A DNA stretch of 64,000 nucleotides from Halosimplex carlsbadense 2-9-1 (GCF_000337455.1 NZ_AOIU01000023.1:1-64000); one strand, 5' to 3'; shown: positions 24,864 to 34,364, numbered from the stretch's first letter. Notes: generated by a model not told the origin, from the sequence alone. Program-made: numbers and translations.

Positions 24864-25699
24864 GACTTCGGCCCTCCAGAGCCGGCCGGGACGGCCCGGC
24901 CGTGCGATCCGTCGCCGGCGTCGCCGCTCGACTCATCGCCGGCGTCGCCGTCGAACCACTCGTCGACGGCCGCGCGGACCCGCCGGAGGGCCCGTGGGTC
25001 GTCGCTCGGGCGGCCGACGCTGACGGCGTCGGCGCCGTGGGCGAGGTACTCGCGGACCGTCTCGCGGTCGCGAACGCCGTTGTTGGCGACGACGAACACA
25101 TCGGTGGCCTCGACCACGTCCGCGACGACTTCCTCGGAGTCCATCGCGTCGACGTGGACGATATCGACGCCGGCGTCGTCGAGTCGCGCGGCGACCGCGG
25201 GCAGGTCGACGCTCGCCAGTTCCGTCCGGACTTTCACGCTCACGGTCGCACCGGTCGCGGCCGCGGCCGCGACGTAGTCGGCGAGCCGGGCAGGCTCGCC
25301 CAACAGCGACTCGCCAGCGCCCGCGGCGCACATCTCGTCCTGGCGGCAGTGGGCGTTGACCTCCAGCATCGCCCCGCGGTCGGCGCAGACCTCGGCGGCC
25401 GCGCGGATCGGCTCCGGTTCGCTCGCGCGGACGTTGAACCCCGGCCGGAGCGGCGCGTCGGCGAGCGCGGCCAGCTGGTCGTCGACGAACGAAAGCGGGT
25501 CGGCCGGGAGAAACTCCTCGCGGTCTCGGTCGACCATCCGCCGGGCGGCCTCGCGCGTGGGTTCGTCGAGAGCGATCCCCCCGAGGAACGCCGCGCCGGC
25601 GAACTCGCTCCCCGACCGCGCCCACTCGGCGTCCGACCGGCCGCTCAGGCTCGCCAGCGCCAGGCGCGGCTCGAACGGCGGGGCGGGCGCCTCGGTCAC
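24860..25699 (-). CDS. Dihydrouridine-synthase-like TIM-barrel flavoprotein
   Basis: 279 residues, of the MJ0144-like group related to tRNA-dihydrouridine synthases and dihydropyrimidine/dihydroorotate dehydrogenases. Visible motifs: [22 protein letters not shown] at the usual catalytic-cysteine position, [10 protein letters not shown] for FMN phosphate/ribityl contacts, and [29 protein letters not shown], the typical C-terminal FMN phosphate loop. It is shorter than true Dus proteins and lacks their C-terminal helical tRNA-binding domain, so tRNA need not be the substrate. Overlaps cofD and the CitG-like gene by four bases each. Confidence 0.8.
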   Translation of the reverse strand: MTEAPAPPFEPRLALASLSGRSDAEWARSGSEFAGAAFLGGIALDEPTREAARRMVDRDREEFLPADPLSFVDDQLAALADAPLRPGFNVRASEPEPIRAAAEVCADRGAMLEVNAHCRQDEMCAAGAGESLLGEPARLADYVAAAAATGATVSVKVRTELASVDLPAVAARLDDAGVDIVHVDAMDSEEVVADVVEATDVFVVANNGVRDRETVREYLAHGADAVSVGRPSDDPRALRRVRAAVDEWFDGDAGDESSGDAGDGSHGRAVPAGSGGPKS

Positions 25700-26688
25700 G
25701 AGACCCCCTCCAGCGCCTCCTGTGCGGCGCGGGCGACCCGCTCGGCGTCGGCCTCGTCGTCCATCCGGGTATCGGTGCGGACGACCGGCCGGTCGAGGTC
25801 GGGTGCGTCCGTCGAATCGAGGACGAACGCGTCGGCGAACGGGTAGGCCTCGGCGACCCCGGCGGTGCTGGCCTCGTAGCCCTCGGCCTCCAGCAGGTCG
25901 TCGGCGGGGCCGGAGAAGACGGTGTCCTCGACGAACGGCGAGACGGCGACGACGGGCGTCTCGGCGAGTGCCTCGGCGATCCCGTCGAGCGCGAGCATCG
26001 GCCCGAGACTCGTGATCGGGTTCGAGGGACCGATCACGACCGGGTCGGCCAGTGCCTCCACGACGGCGTCGGTCGCGGTCGCGTCTTCCGCGCCCCGGAA
26101 CTCAACCGATTCGATCGCGGGTTCGCCGCCGCGGGCGACCCAGAACTCCTGGAAGTGCATCGGCCCCTCTGGGGTGTGGACGATGGTCGCCACCGGGTCG
26201 TCGCTCATCGGCAGCAGGTCCACGGTCAACTCGAACGCGTCGGCGAGCGTCCGCGTCGCCCCGGTCAGCGTCGCCCCTTCGTCGATCAGGCTCGTCCGCG
26301 TCAGGTGGACGGCGCGGTCGGCGTCGCCGATCAGCATGAACTCGCCGACGCCGGAGAACCGGCGCCAGCGCGCGATCTCGCGGCCAGCGGTCTGTCGGTC
26401 GTCGTCGAGGTATCGGGGTTCGGTGCCCAGCCCGGCCGACTCGGCGATGTCGACGAGCTCCCCGTGGGTGGTCGCCGAGTCGTCGGCGATCCCCCACCAG
26501 GTGTCCCGATCGAGGCGGTCGCCGCGGAGGTAGAGGACGGTGTCCACGTCCGGGCAGACGAGGTGGCCGCCCAGCTCCACGTCGTCGCCGGTGTTGCCGA
26601 CGACGGTCGTCTCGCCCGGGTCGAAGACGGCGTCGGCGCCCGACAGGAGCTTCGGCGTGCCCGTCCCGCCGGACAGAAGCGTCACCAT
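25696..26688 (-). CDS. cofD: 2-phospho-L-lactate transferase (coenzyme F420 biosynthesis)
   Basis: Transfers the phospholactyl (or phosphoenolpyruvyl) moiety from the activated guanylyl form to the deazaflavin Fo, giving F420-0. 330 residues, cytosolic. Signature motifs: [12 protein letters not shown] at the N-terminus, [13 protein letters not shown], and [15 protein letters not shown] in the second half. Start at 26688 gives [10 protein letters not shown] as in the family. It leads a four-gene chain in which every junction is a four-base ATGA overlap. A minus-strand CTTTAG lies about 28 bases upstream. CofC, CofE and CofG/H are not in this window. Confidence 0.95.
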   Translation of the reverse strand: MVTLLSGGTGTPKLLSGADAVFDPGETTVVGNTGDDVELGGHLVCPDVDTVLYLRGDRLDRDTWWGIADDSATTHGELVDIAESAGLGTEPRYLDDDRQTAGREIARWRRFSGVGEFMLIGDADRAVHLTRTSLIDEGATLTGATRTLADAFELTVDLLPMSDDPVATIVHTPEGPMHFQEFWVARGGEPAIESVEFRGAEDATATDAVVEALADPVVIGPSNPITSLGPMLALDGIAEALAETPVVAVSPFVEDTVFSGPADDLLEAEGYEASTAGVAEAYPFADAFVLDSTDAPDLDRPVVRTDTRMDDEADAERVARAAQEALEGVS

Positions 26689-26713
26689 ACCCCGCCGTAG
26701 GTGCGAGCCCGGG

Positions 26714-26719
26714 CTAAAG
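26714..26719 (-). promoter_or_regulatory. TATA-like promoter of the cofD operon
   Basis: Minus-strand CTTTAG centred about 28 bases before the cofD ATG; the only promoter-like element for the four overlapping genes. Confidence 0.5.
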
Positions 26720-26799
26720 CTTGCGTGACGGCGACCCGCCGCTCGAATGTCTCGTGACGGCGGCCCAACCGTTTTCCGCGCGCCGGTCGGACTCGGGCT

Positions 26800-27237
26800 A
26801 TGCGCGCCGCCGCCGTCTCCCGCGTGGTCCCCGTTTCGTCCGAGACCGTCGCCGAGCGGCTCACGCCGCGGGCCGTCATCGAGGCGGAAGGCCGGTTCGC
26901 TGTCGCGGACGTGGCCGTCGAGGACGACCGGACCGTGGTCACCGCCCGCCCGAGCGGGCGTCCATTCGCCACGCGGTTCGTCTTCGAGCACCGTCCGGAC
27001 GGGTTCGCCTACCGGCGACTGCACGAGGCCCGCCCCCTCGTCACCGCCGAGACGACGGTCACACTGGTCTCCGAGGGCGACGGGGAGCGGACGCGGGTCG
27101 AGATCGCGACCGCGGTCGAAACCGCCGTCCCGGTCCCGTTCGTCGGGCGCGCGGCGGCGCGGCGCCGCCGTCGCGACGTCGAGCGACTGGCCGAACGGCT
27201 CGACGACATCGTGGTGCGACCGGGCGGCCGTCCCTGA
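26800..27237 (+). CDS. SRPBCC-like hypothetical protein
   Basis: 145 residues, soluble. The pattern of alternating strands ([28 protein letters not shown], then [25 protein letters not shown]) followed by a long terminal helix ([18 protein letters not shown]) resembles the START/polyketide-cyclase (SRPBCC) fold that binds hydrophobic ligands. No specific family is recognised. TATA-like TTTTCC near 26772 is 27 bases before the ATG. Divergent from cofD, monocistronic as far as can be seen. Confidence 0.6.
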   Translation: MRAAAVSRVVPVSSETVAERLTPRAVIEAEGRFAVADVAVEDDRTVVTARPSGRPFATRFVFEHRPDGFAYRRLHEARPLVTAETTVTLVSEGDGERTRVEIATAVETAVPVPFVGRAAARRRRRDVERLAERLDDIVVRPGGRP

Positions 27238-27308
27238 CCGATACCGCGATCCCCGGATCGCTCCGCCGGTGCCGCAAGCTAATTGACTCGGGTGGGCGAC
27301 CTGGTCGT

Positions 27309-29702
27309 ATGTCAACGACCGACGGTCCCGACGAGGAGCATCGACGGACACGCCGCCTGGAGACGGGCTGGCGGTTCACGCGCGGCGACGTCGACGACGG
27401 CGCCGACCCCGCGCTCGACGACGGCGACTGGGAGCGCGTCGAGGTGCCCCACGACTGGAGTATCGAGGGGCCGTTCGACCCGGACAACCCCAGCGAGGCG
27501 GCGGGTGGCTTTGCCCCCGAGGGCGTCGGCTGGTACCGCCGCCAGTTGCCCGAGGACATCGAGGGCGAGCCGACGCTGCGCTTCGACGGCGTCTACCGCA
27601 ACTTCGACGTGTACGTCGACGGCGAACACGTCGGCACCCGCCCGTACGGCTACTCGACGGTGAACTATGACCTCTCGGAGTTCGGCGTCACCGGCGGCGA
27701 GACGCTCGCCGTCCGCGTCGCCAACGACGAACACCCCCACACTCGCTGGTACACCGGCTCGGGCATCTACCGCGACGTACACCTCACCGAGACCGACCCG
27801 GTCGCGGTCGTCCCCTTCGGCACCGACGTGCGCACCAATGCCGTCAACCGCCAGCGCGCCGAGGTGCAGGTGCTGACGGAGGTCACCAACGACGACGACG
27901 AGGCGGTCACCGTCGCGCTGGAGACCGACATCCTCGACGCCGACGGCGAGGTGGTCGCCACCGCCGGCGACGAAGCGACCGTCGAACCCGGCGAGTTCCA
28001 CGAGTTCGAGCAACGGCTCTCCGTGGCCGACCCCGACCGCTGGACGCTGGACGACCCGACCCGCTACTTCGCCCGCAGCGTCGTCTACCGCGAGGACGGC
28101 GGGGGCGCGACGGCGTCGCCGTCGCGGAACGACGGCGGCGGATCCGCCATCGCTGTCGACGACTACGTCACTCCGTTCGGGGTCCGCACCTTCGAGTGGA
28201 CCGCCGACGAGGGCTTCTTCCTCAACGGCGAGCCCGTCGATATGAAAGGCGTCAACCTCCACCACGACGCCGGCTGTCTCGGCGCGGCGGTCACCGAGCG
28301 CGCGCTCGAACGGCGGCTGGAGACGCTGCAAGAGCTGGGGTGTAACGCCATCCGGACGGCCCACAATCCGCCCCAGCCCGAACTGCTGGACCTCTGTGAC
28401 AGGATGGGCTTTCTCGTGATCGACGAGGTGTACGACAAGTGGCGCCACGTCGGCGCCGACGAGTGGTTCGACGAGTGGTGGGCCGAGGACCTGTCGGCGA
28501 TGATCGACCGCGACCGCAACCATCCTTCTATCGTGCTCTGGAGCGTCGGCAACGAGAACTTCGACCAGGGTTCCGAGGAGATGATCGAGGACCTCGCGAT
28601 GCTCACCGAGGCGGCCAGCGAGATGGACCCCACGCGCCCCGTCACGTACGGCAATCCGCCGTGGGGCGACGGCACCGAGGGCGTCGTCGAGAACATCGAG
28701 CGCGTCGCCGAACACGTCGACGTGCTCGTCGGCAACTACCAGGAACACTGGTACGACGACTACCGCGAGGCCGGTATCGACCTGCCCCTCCTCGGCTCGG
28801 AGAACCGGCGGTTCTTCCGCGGGTCCGGCGACGACCCGCTCGCGTTCGTCCCCCGCAACCCGTGGTACGACGTGGAAGAACGCGACGACGTGTGCGGACA
28901 GTTCCTCTGGCCGGGCATCGACTACCTCGGCGAGGCCCGGGACTGGCCCAGCAAGGGGTGGCCCACGGGGCTGATCGACACCACCGGTGCGATCAAGCCC
29001 TCGGGGCGGTTCCACCAGGCGGCCTGGTCCGACGAGTCCGTCGTCTTCGCCGCCGCCGTCGACCACGACCGCGAGCGCCCGGCCTGTCGCCCGGCCTGGA
29101 GCGGCCCGCCCCTCTCCGAGCACTGGAACTTCCCCGACCGCGAGGACTCCCAGGGCTTCGTCGACGTCTACACCTACACCAACGCCGAGACGGTCGAACT
29201 GTACCAGAACGACGAGAGCCTGGGGGTCCAGCACGCCGACGACTACGGCCCGCGGCCGATCGAGTGGTACGTCCCCTACGAGTCGGGCACCCTGCGCGCC
29301 GTGGCGAAAGACGACGGCGAGGTCGTCGCCGAACACGAACTGGAGACGGCCGGCGAGCCGGCGGCGGTCGAGCTGTCGGCCGACCGCGAGACGCTCGCCG
29401 CTGACGGCCGCGACCTCGTCTACGCCGAGGCGACCGTCGTCGACGAGGAGGGCGTGCGCGTCCCCCGTGCGGACCACGAAGTCGACTTTTCGGTCTCGGG
29501 CGCGGGCGAGATCGCCGGCGTCGACAACGGGAACCTCGACAGCGACGAGCCGTGGGTGGGGGAGTCTCGATCGGCCTACCACGGCACCTGTATCGCCGTC
29601 GTCCGCGCCGACCGCGACGGCGGCCGGGTGGAGATCGAGGCCGAGGCCGACGAACTCGGCGGAGACGGCGTCACGCTCCCCGTCGGCGCCGACGGGGACT
29701 GA
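27309..29702 (+). CDS. Glycoside hydrolase family 2 (beta-galactosidase-like)
   Basis: 797 residues, no signal peptide, so probably cytosolic. Order: sugar-binding beta-sandwich ([26 protein letters not shown]), Ig-like domain, TIM barrel starting [21 protein letters not shown]4982-like domain and a C-terminal GH2 domain 5 ([25 protein letters not shown]). Acid/base is E416 in GNENFDQG; the likely nucleophile is E498 in GSENRRFF. A Gly/Ser/Ala-rich linker (about 264-280) between the Ig-like domain and the barrel is encoded by a perfect DNA palindrome. Substrate may be a beta-galactoside or beta-glucuronide; the DgoD-like gene at 40 kb would fit galactose use. TATA-like CTAATTG near 27282. Confidence 0.9.
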   Translation: MSTTDGPDEEHRRTRRLETGWRFTRGDVDDGADPALDDGDWERVEVPHDWSIEGPFDPDNPSEAAGGFAPEGVGWYRRQLPEDIEGEPTLRFDGVYRNFDVYVDGEHVGTRPYGYSTVNYDLSEFGVTGGETLAVRVANDEHPHTRWYTGSGIYRDVHLTETDPVAVVPFGTDVRTNAVNRQRAEVQVLTEVTNDDDEAVTVALETDILDADGEVVATAGDEATVEPGEFHEFEQRLSVADPDRWTLDDPTRYFARSVVYREDGGGATASPSRNDGGGSAIAVDDYVTPFGVRTFEWTADEGFFLNGEPVDMKGVNLHHDAGCLGAAVTERALERRLETLQELGCNAIRTAHNPPQPELLDLCDRMGFLVIDEVYDKWRHVGADEWFDEWWAEDLSAMIDRDRNHPSIVLWSVGNENFDQGSEEMIEDLAMLTEAASEMDPTRPVTYGNPPWGDGTEGVVENIERVAEHVDVLVGNYQEHWYDDYREAGIDLPLLGSENRRFFRGSGDDPLAFVPRNPWYDVEERDDVCGQFLWPGIDYLGEARDWPSKGWPTGLIDTTGAIKPSGRFHQAAWSDESVVFAAAVDHDRERPACRPAWSGPPLSEHWNFPDREDSQGFVDVYTYTNAETVELYQNDESLGVQHADDYGPRPIEWYVPYESGTLRAVAKDDGEVVAEHELETAGEPAAVELSADRETLAADGRDLVYAEATVVDEEGVRVPRADHEVDFSVSGAGEIAGVDNGNLDSDEPWVGESRSAYHGTCIAVVRADRDGGRVEIEAEADELGGDGVTLPVGADGD
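28107..28125. repeat. Perfect 9-base palindrome inside the GH2 gene
   Basis: GCGACGGCG-T-CGCCGTCGC, in frame, coding for part of a low-complexity linker. Similar in placement to the tandem palindromes inside birA. Confidence 0.7.
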
Positions 29703-29771
29703 TCGGGTAGACACGGCCCGAGACCGATCCGTTCGAGAACACTTTTCGGCCGGCGGGCGCACATCGGGGGT

Positions 29772-30143
29772 ATGCGTGCCCGCCGCTACTGGCCGCTGAG
29801 TATCGCTTCGGGGGTCGGCGTCGCCGCCGTTTCGTGGGAGTTCGCCGGTCTGCACCTCGGCGCTGTCGGGTTCGGCTTCGTGTACGCCGTCGGCCTGGGC
29901 CTGCTCTGTAAGGCACACTTCGACCTGAAATCGCGCGTCGACTCGTGGAAGCGACCGTCGCTGTGGTCGGGCGCGTTCGGCGGCCTTTTCACGTTCACGA
30001 TGCTGCTCGTCGGCGATACGGCCGGCCCCCACACGGACCCGCTCGTGGTCATCCTCGGGTTGGTCGGGGTCGGCGTGCTCGGAGTGGCCGTCGGGACCGG
30101 CATCGCCCTGGAGAACCTCGACGCCGCCGACGCGGCGGAGTGA
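29772..30143 (+). CDS. Small membrane protein, 123 residues
   Basis: No family recognised. About four hydrophobic segments: LSIASGVGVAAVSWEFAGL, GAVGFGFVYAVGLGLLCKA, LWSGAFGGLFTFTMLLVG and PLVVILGLVGVGVLGVAVGTGIAL. Charged loop FDLKSRVDSWKRPS between the second and third. TATA-like ACTTTTCGG near 29745 lies 27 bases before the ATG, so it has its own leaderless promoter. Composition matches neighbours; no clue to function from context. Confidence 0.65.
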   Translation: MRARRYWPLSIASGVGVAAVSWEFAGLHLGAVGFGFVYAVGLGLLCKAHFDLKSRVDSWKRPSLWSGAFGGLFTFTMLLVGDTAGPHTDPLVVILGLVGVGVLGVAVGTGIALENLDAADAAE

Positions 30144-30240
30144 GCGACCGACACCTGCTCGGCTCGCGGACGACGCGGAACCTCGCCGTCAGGCTCCGGC
30201 AACTGATAAACGGCTGGCCGTCGAAGGGCGACCAATCGCG

Positions 30241-31071
30241 ATGTCTCGCACGACCATACCGGACCTCTACGAGAAGTACGAGGGCGGCGAGCCGCTGACG
30301 ATGCTGACGGCCTACGACGCGTCCATCGCCCGACAGGTGGACGCGGCGGGCGTCGACATGATCCTCGTCGGCGACAGCGCTGGCGACAACCACCTCGGCT
30401 ACGACGACACGCTGCCGGTCACGCTCGAGGAGGCGCTGTCGAACACTGCTGCGGTCGTCCGCGGGACCGAGGCGGCGTTCGTCGTCGCCGACCTGCCCTT
30501 CCTCACCTACGGCACGTCGATGGCCGAATCCGTGGAGAACGCCGGTCGCTTCCTCAAGGAGGCGGGCGCCGACGCCGTCAAGCTGGAGACCGCGCCCTAC
30601 GGCGAGACGACGATCGAGATCGTCGACCGGCTGACCGAACTCGGGATCCCCGTCCAAGGACACGTGGGGCTCACACCGCAGCGGAGAAACGAGATCGGCG
30701 GCGCCTACGTCCAGGGCCGCGATACCGACACCTCCTCGCCGGGCGAGGCGCTGGTCGACACGGCCCGGCGGCTGGAAGAGGCGGGGGCGTTCTCGGTCGT
30801 CCTCGAAACCGTCAGCGAGGGCGTCGGCCGGGAGGTCACCGAAGCCGTCGACGTACCGACCATCGGCATCGGGTCGGGCCGCTACGTGGACGGTCAGGTG
30901 CTGGTGACCAACGACGTGCTCGGGCTCGGCGCGGAGCCCTACAGCCTCTCGAAGCAGTACGCCGACCTCGACTCGGAGATCCGCGACGCGGTCGAGCGGT
31001 ACGTCGACGAGGTCGAATCGGGCGAGTTCCCGACGCGGGACAACGCCTTCGACCCGGTCGACGAGGGGTAA
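30241..31071 (+). CDS. panB: 3-methyl-2-oxobutanoate hydroxymethyltransferase
   Basis: First committed step toward pantoate: 5,10-methylene-tetrahydrofolate plus ketoisovalerate gives ketopantoate. 276 residues, TIM barrel. Motifs: MLTAYDASIARQVDAAGVDMILVGDS with metal-binding Asp, LPFLTYGTS, AVKLETAPYGE, VQGHVGLTPQ and IGIGSGRYVDGQVLV. Full family length. In archaea pantoate is then phosphorylated by pantoate kinase, not encoded here. AT-rich TGATAAAC at 30205-30212 is the likely TATA box. Confidence 0.95.
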   Translation: MSRTTIPDLYEKYEGGEPLTMLTAYDASIARQVDAAGVDMILVGDSAGDNHLGYDDTLPVTLEEALSNTAAVVRGTEAAFVVADLPFLTYGTSMAESVENAGRFLKEAGADAVKLETAPYGETTIEIVDRLTELGIPVQGHVGLTPQRRNEIGGAYVQGRDTDTSSPGEALVDTARRLEEAGAFSVVLETVSEGVGREVTEAVDVPTIGIGSGRYVDGQVLVTNDVLGLGAEPYSLSKQYADLDSEIRDAVERYVDEVESGEFPTRDNAFDPVDEG

Positions 31072-31150
31072 ACCGCCCGGCGGCCCCGTCGGCGTGACCG
31101 ACGTTCGCATCGATCCCCGCCGATCCTCGCTGCGGGCGTTCCGAAACTAC

Positions 31151-31156
31151 TTTATC
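31151..31156 (+). promoter_or_regulatory. TATA-like promoter of the iron-type binding lipoprotein
   Basis: TTTATC centred 27 bases before the ATG at 31179; predicts transcription starting at or next to the start codon. Confidence 0.65.
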
Positions 31157-31161
31157 TTGGA

Positions 31162-31175
31162 TTAGGTCTACCTAA
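31162..31175. promoter_or_regulatory. Iron-box-like operator (DtxR/IdeR type)
   Basis: TTAGGTCTACCTAA: perfect six-base arms TTAGGT and ACCTAA around two bases, lying between the TATA box and the start codon. The arms match the consensus of DtxR-family iron regulators such as haloarchaeal Idr/SirR proteins. The position implies repression when iron is sufficient. Confidence 0.75.
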
Positions 31176-31178
31176 AAC

Positions 31179-32459
31179 ATGGACGACGATACAAGCGACC
31201 CTCGATTGACGCGTCGGAAGTGGCTCGCCGGCGGGAGCGCCCTCCTCGGGAGCGCGCTGCTCGCGGGCTGTGCCGGGACTGGCGACGAGACGCCGAGCGG
31301 TGGGACGGCGACCGACGGGTCGGCTGACGGCGAGCAGACGGAGACGGCGGTGGGGGCGGGAACAGCGACGGACACGCCGGAGACGCCCGGTTCGTCGCCG
31401 ACCGCGACGGACGACGGCGGATACAGCGCGACGCTCTCCCCGATGGGCGAGGTGGCGCTCGACTCCGCCCCGGAGAGCGTCTTCACGATGTACAACCAGT
31501 TCGCCGACATGCTCGTCGCGCTGGGATACGGCGATACCGTCAACTCGATGTTCGTCCCGGAGATGGCCGGTCCGACGATGAACCACTACTACGAGCGCCT
31601 CGACGGCGTCTCCTTCGACTGGGAGGGGATCCCGAACCCGTTCAACGACTTCTCGAAGGAGTTCTTCTACAGCCTCGACAGCGACGTCCACCTCCTGGAC
31701 CCCGCCTGGGCGACCACCCAGGACAACTGGAGCCGGGACGACGTCGAAGCGATCACCGACTCCGTCGGCCCCTTCCTCGGGAACTTCTACAGCGGGACCC
31801 ACGGCGCGCCCCCCGAGTCCTACGCCGACGACTACCAGTACTACACCCTCTGGGAGCTGTTCGGCCACGTCGCCGACCTCTTCCGGGAACGCGAGCGGTA
31901 CGAGCGACTCGACGCCGTCCACAGCGACCTCCTCGGGACCATCGAGGCCAACCTGCCGCCTGAGGACGAGCGCCCGACCGCCGTGCGCGTCACGCTCGGC
32001 GACGGGCAGTTCTGGACGTACCACCTGAACCGGCCCGGGTTCTGGCTCGCGGACACTCGCCCGCTGGCCGCCGTCGACGCCTTCGACAGCGAACAGTGGG
32101 ACGGCCTGTGGGGCTCGGTCGGCTACGAGACGATGATCGAGGCCGACCCCGACGTGATCCTCCATCTCTGGGGAATGACGCCGCGCTACGACATGGCCAA
32201 CATCCGCGAGCAGCTCCGCTCGGACGATATCGGCGCGGAGCTCTCCGCCGTCCAGAACGACCGCGTCTACGCCCAGGGGATGCGTTACCAGGGCCCGCTG
32301 ATGAACCTCTTCCAGATCGAGATGACCGCCAAGCAGCTCTACCCCGACGTCTTCGGCGAGTGGCCCGACTACGAGAACGGCGACCACTACCCCGAGATCC
32401 CCGCCGAGGAGCAGCTGTTCGACCGCGAGCGCGTCGCCGGCATCGTCACCGGGAACTGA
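31179..32459 (+). CDS. Iron-siderophore ABC transporter substrate-binding lipoprotein
   Basis: 426 residues, exported by Tat: LTRRKWLAGGSALLGSALLAGCAG contains twin arginines and the lipobox LLAGC, followed by a Thr/Gly/Glu-rich linker (about 30-85) typical of haloarchaeal lipoproteins. The mature part is a helical-backbone periplasmic-binding fold of the Fe(III)-siderophore/cobalamin class (APESVFTMYNQFADMLVALGYGDTV; ADPDVILHLWGM; ALTVQNDR-like AVQNDRVYAQG). No permease or ATPase gene is adjacent, so it must use a transporter encoded elsewhere. Ligand not determinable. Probable iron repression through the palindrome immediately upstream. Confidence 0.88.
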   Translation: MDDDTSDPRLTRRKWLAGGSALLGSALLAGCAGTGDETPSGGTATDGSADGEQTETAVGAGTATDTPETPGSSPTATDDGGYSATLSPMGEVALDSAPESVFTMYNQFADMLVALGYGDTVNSMFVPEMAGPTMNHYYERLDGVSFDWEGIPNPFNDFSKEFFYSLDSDVHLLDPAWATTQDNWSRDDVEAITDSVGPFLGNFYSGTHGAPPESYADDYQYYTLWELFGHVADLFRERERYERLDAVHSDLLGTIEANLPPEDERPTAVRVTLGDGQFWTYHLNRPGFWLADTRPLAAVDAFDSEQWDGLWGSVGYETMIEADPDVILHLWGMTPRYDMANIREQLRSDDIGAELSAVQNDRVYAQGMRYQGPLMNLFQIEMTAKQLYPDVFGEWPDYENGDHYPEIPAEEQLFDRERVAGIVTGN

Positions 32460-32481
32460 CGGCAAGCGCTTCCGCCGACGC

Positions 32482-33567
32482 TCAGGCGAAGCGGATCGTC
32501 CGCTCACCCGTATCGATCTCGGTTCGACCGCCCATCGGTACGGGCGCCGTCGGGTTCGTGTGGCCGAAGTCGAGGTCGAAGACGACCGGCACGTCGGGAT
32601 TGTACTCGCGGACCCACTCGCGTATTGTCGCCCGCTGGTCATCACGGAACGCCGTCCGCTCCTCCTCGGACCGCTCGTCCTCGCGGCTGCGCGTCTGCGG
32701 GCGACCGACGATGACGGCGTCGAACCGCTCCAGCAGCCCGCGCTCGCCGAGGACGGTGAGCTTCCGCCGCACGTCGTCGGCCGTGGGGAGTTCCTCCGAG
32801 GTCTCCAGCGCGAGGACGGATCCCTCCAGGTCCGCCGGGTCGGGAACCGCCCGGTCGGCGGCCAGCAGCCACGGGAGCACAGTGAGACAGCCGCCCCAGA
32901 GCCGCCCCGAGATCACCTCACCCTCGCGCTCGTCGGGCACGTCCCAGCGCCACCCGTCGTTGTCCTCGTACTCCGGTTCCGCTTCCCGGAAGTCCTCGCG
33001 TGCCCACTCGACGGGGTCGTCGGTCCACGCCCCGGCGGGGTCGAGTTCGCCGAGCGATTCGGCGAACAGCGCCCGGCGGAGGTACCGCTCGGTGTACTCC
33101 GGCAGGTGGCCGGCGGTCGCGACCTGGTTGAGCAACTGTCCGCCGTAGAACGAGACGACACCCTGGGTCCAGAGGTAGCTGGCGAGGCAGGTGTTATCGC
33201 TCATGCCAAAGAAGCGGGTGGGGTTCGCCCGTAGAATCTCGCCGTCGAGGTGTCGCAGCACGCGGACCTGGTCGTCGCCGCCGATGGTTGCGAAGACGGC
33301 CGAGATATCGGGGTCGCGGAACGCCTCGTGTACGTCCGCGGCGCGCAGCTCGGGGTTCTCGCGAAGCTCGTCGGGGTCGGCCTCGGCGGTTTCGTAGACC
33401 ACCGGGTCGAGGTCGAAGCAGTAGCGGAGGCGTTCGAGCGCGAGGTCGAGCACGTCCGGGAACATCGTCGCTGCGCCGCTGGAGGGCGCGATCACGGCGA
33501 CTCGGTCGCCCGGTTCGGCGGGCGGAGGGGTGACGAAATCGGCGTTTTCGGCGTCGTTGTCGCTCAT
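32482..33567 (-). CDS. S66-family peptidase (LD-carboxypeptidase / MccF-like)
   Basis: 361 residues, cytosolic. N-terminal GDRVAVIAPSSGAA, nucleophile Ser in FFGMSDNTCLASYL, and PEYTERYLRRALFAE and SGRLWGGCLTVLPWL in the second half; a Glu and a His complete the S66 triad. Bacterial relatives cleave murein tetrapeptides or inactivate microcin C (MccF). Haloarchaea lack murein, so an MccF-like role on acyl-sulfamoyl adenylates or peptides is more plausible. Convergent with the lipoprotein gene, 22 bases between stops. TATA-like TTTTCC near 33593. Confidence 0.85.
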   Translation of the reverse strand: MSDNDAENADFVTPPPAEPGDRVAVIAPSSGAATMFPDVLDLALERLRYCFDLDPVVYETAEADPDELRENPELRAADVHEAFRDPDISAVFATIGGDDQVRVLRHLDGEILRANPTRFFGMSDNTCLASYLWTQGVVSFYGGQLLNQVATAGHLPEYTERYLRRALFAESLGELDPAGAWTDDPVEWAREDFREAEPEYEDNDGWRWDVPDEREGEVISGRLWGGCLTVLPWLLAADRAVPDPADLEGSVLALETSEELPTADDVRRKLTVLGERGLLERFDAVIVGRPQTRSREDERSEEERTAFRDDQRATIREWVREYNPDVPVVFDLDFGHTNPTAPVPMGGRTEIDTGERTIRFA

Positions 33568-33629
33568 ACACGGACAGTCAGGTTCGCACGGAAAACCGTT
33601 TTCGCCGCCGTGAGGCAGACTGACAGAGA

Positions 33630-33932
33630 CTACCGACCGCGACCGCGCCGGTCGCTCCCGGCGAACCAGGGGCGGTGCCACCACTGCCAGAGCCGCTTGG
33701 TCAGTCGCGTCACCGGGAACGGGCCCTGGCCCAGCATCGTCATCGCGAAGCCGACGACGAGCGTGCCGACGAAGACGATGGCGCCGGCGCCGGCCGACAG
33801 CAACAACGGGTTCGCGGCATCGACCCACGGGTCCACCACGAAAAAGAAGACGGTGAGTGTGGCGAGGACGGAAGGGACGAGAGCGTCGACGATGCTGAGG
33901 ATGGTGACGCCGACGACGCGGAGGGCCTTCAT
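33630..33932 (-). CDS. Small membrane protein, 100 residues
   Basis: Unrecognised family. Two or three membrane helices (VVGVTILSIVDALVPSVLATLTVFFFVV and LLLSAGAGAIVFVGTLVVGFAMTML) and a basic aromatic tail (RLWQWWHRPWFAGSDRRGRGR). ATG at 33932, 20 bases after the ferredoxin stop, same strand, so probably co-transcribed with it. Reads like a small membrane-bound accessory protein. Confidence 0.6.
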   Translation of the reverse strand: MKALRVVGVTILSIVDALVPSVLATLTVFFFVVDPWVDAANPLLLSAGAGAIVFVGTLVVGFAMTMLGQGPFPVTRLTKRLWQWWHRPWFAGSDRRGRGR

Positions 33933-33952
33933 AGGAACTCGGTTCGACCGTG

Positions 33953-34288
33953 TCAGTCGTCGGCCGAGGCCGGGTCGGCGCCCGCGGCCCGGGCGACGTC
34001 GTCCTCGATGCTCGGCGGGTACTTGCCCCGGTCGAGGACCAGATCCGACTGTGGCCGGGCCATGCAGGTCAGCGCGTAGCTCTCGGCCTCCTCCTCGGTG
34101 AACCCGCGGGCGGCGGGCTGGGTGACCTCTCCCGCCTCGATCTTCGCCGAGCAGGCGAGACACATCCCGACCCGACAGGAGTACTCCTGGGCGATGCCCT
34201 CCTCGATGCACCGACTGAGGATGGTCTCCTTGTCCGAGACCGTGATCGTCTCACCGGTCCCAGCGAACTCGACGGTGTAGTCGGTCAT
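33953..34288 (-). CDS. Plant-type [2Fe-2S] ferredoxin
   Basis: 111 residues, soluble electron carrier. Cluster ligands C38, C43, C46 and C75 in YSCRVGMCLACSAKI and ALTCMARP, i.e. C-x4-C-x2-C...C of the plant/halobacterial type. It lacks the long acidic N-terminal insertion of the main Halobacterium ferredoxin, so it is a second, smaller type. The partner oxidoreductase is unknown. Upstream minus-strand AT-rich TTTAGG about 27 bases from the start. Followed by a small membrane protein in the same direction. Confidence 0.92.
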   Translation of the reverse strand: MTDYTVEFAGTGETITVSDKETILSRCIEEGIAQEYSCRVGMCLACSAKIEAGEVTQPAARGFTEEEAESYALTCMARPQSDLVLDRGKYPPSIEDDVARAAGADPASADD

Positions 34289-34364
34289 GACCCTCGATTC
34301 GAGGCTCTCCGCCTAAACTCTTTATGCCCGACGCGAGCGCGTAGACCCCGCTCGACCGGGCACC

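Noticed and set aside
27312..30032. A 906-residue minus-strand open frame
   Set aside because: Shadow of the GH2 gene; no motifs and typical reverse-frame composition.
31179..32459. A complete iron ABC transporter operon
   Set aside because: Only the binding lipoprotein is present; downstream is a convergent S66 peptidase and upstream is panB.
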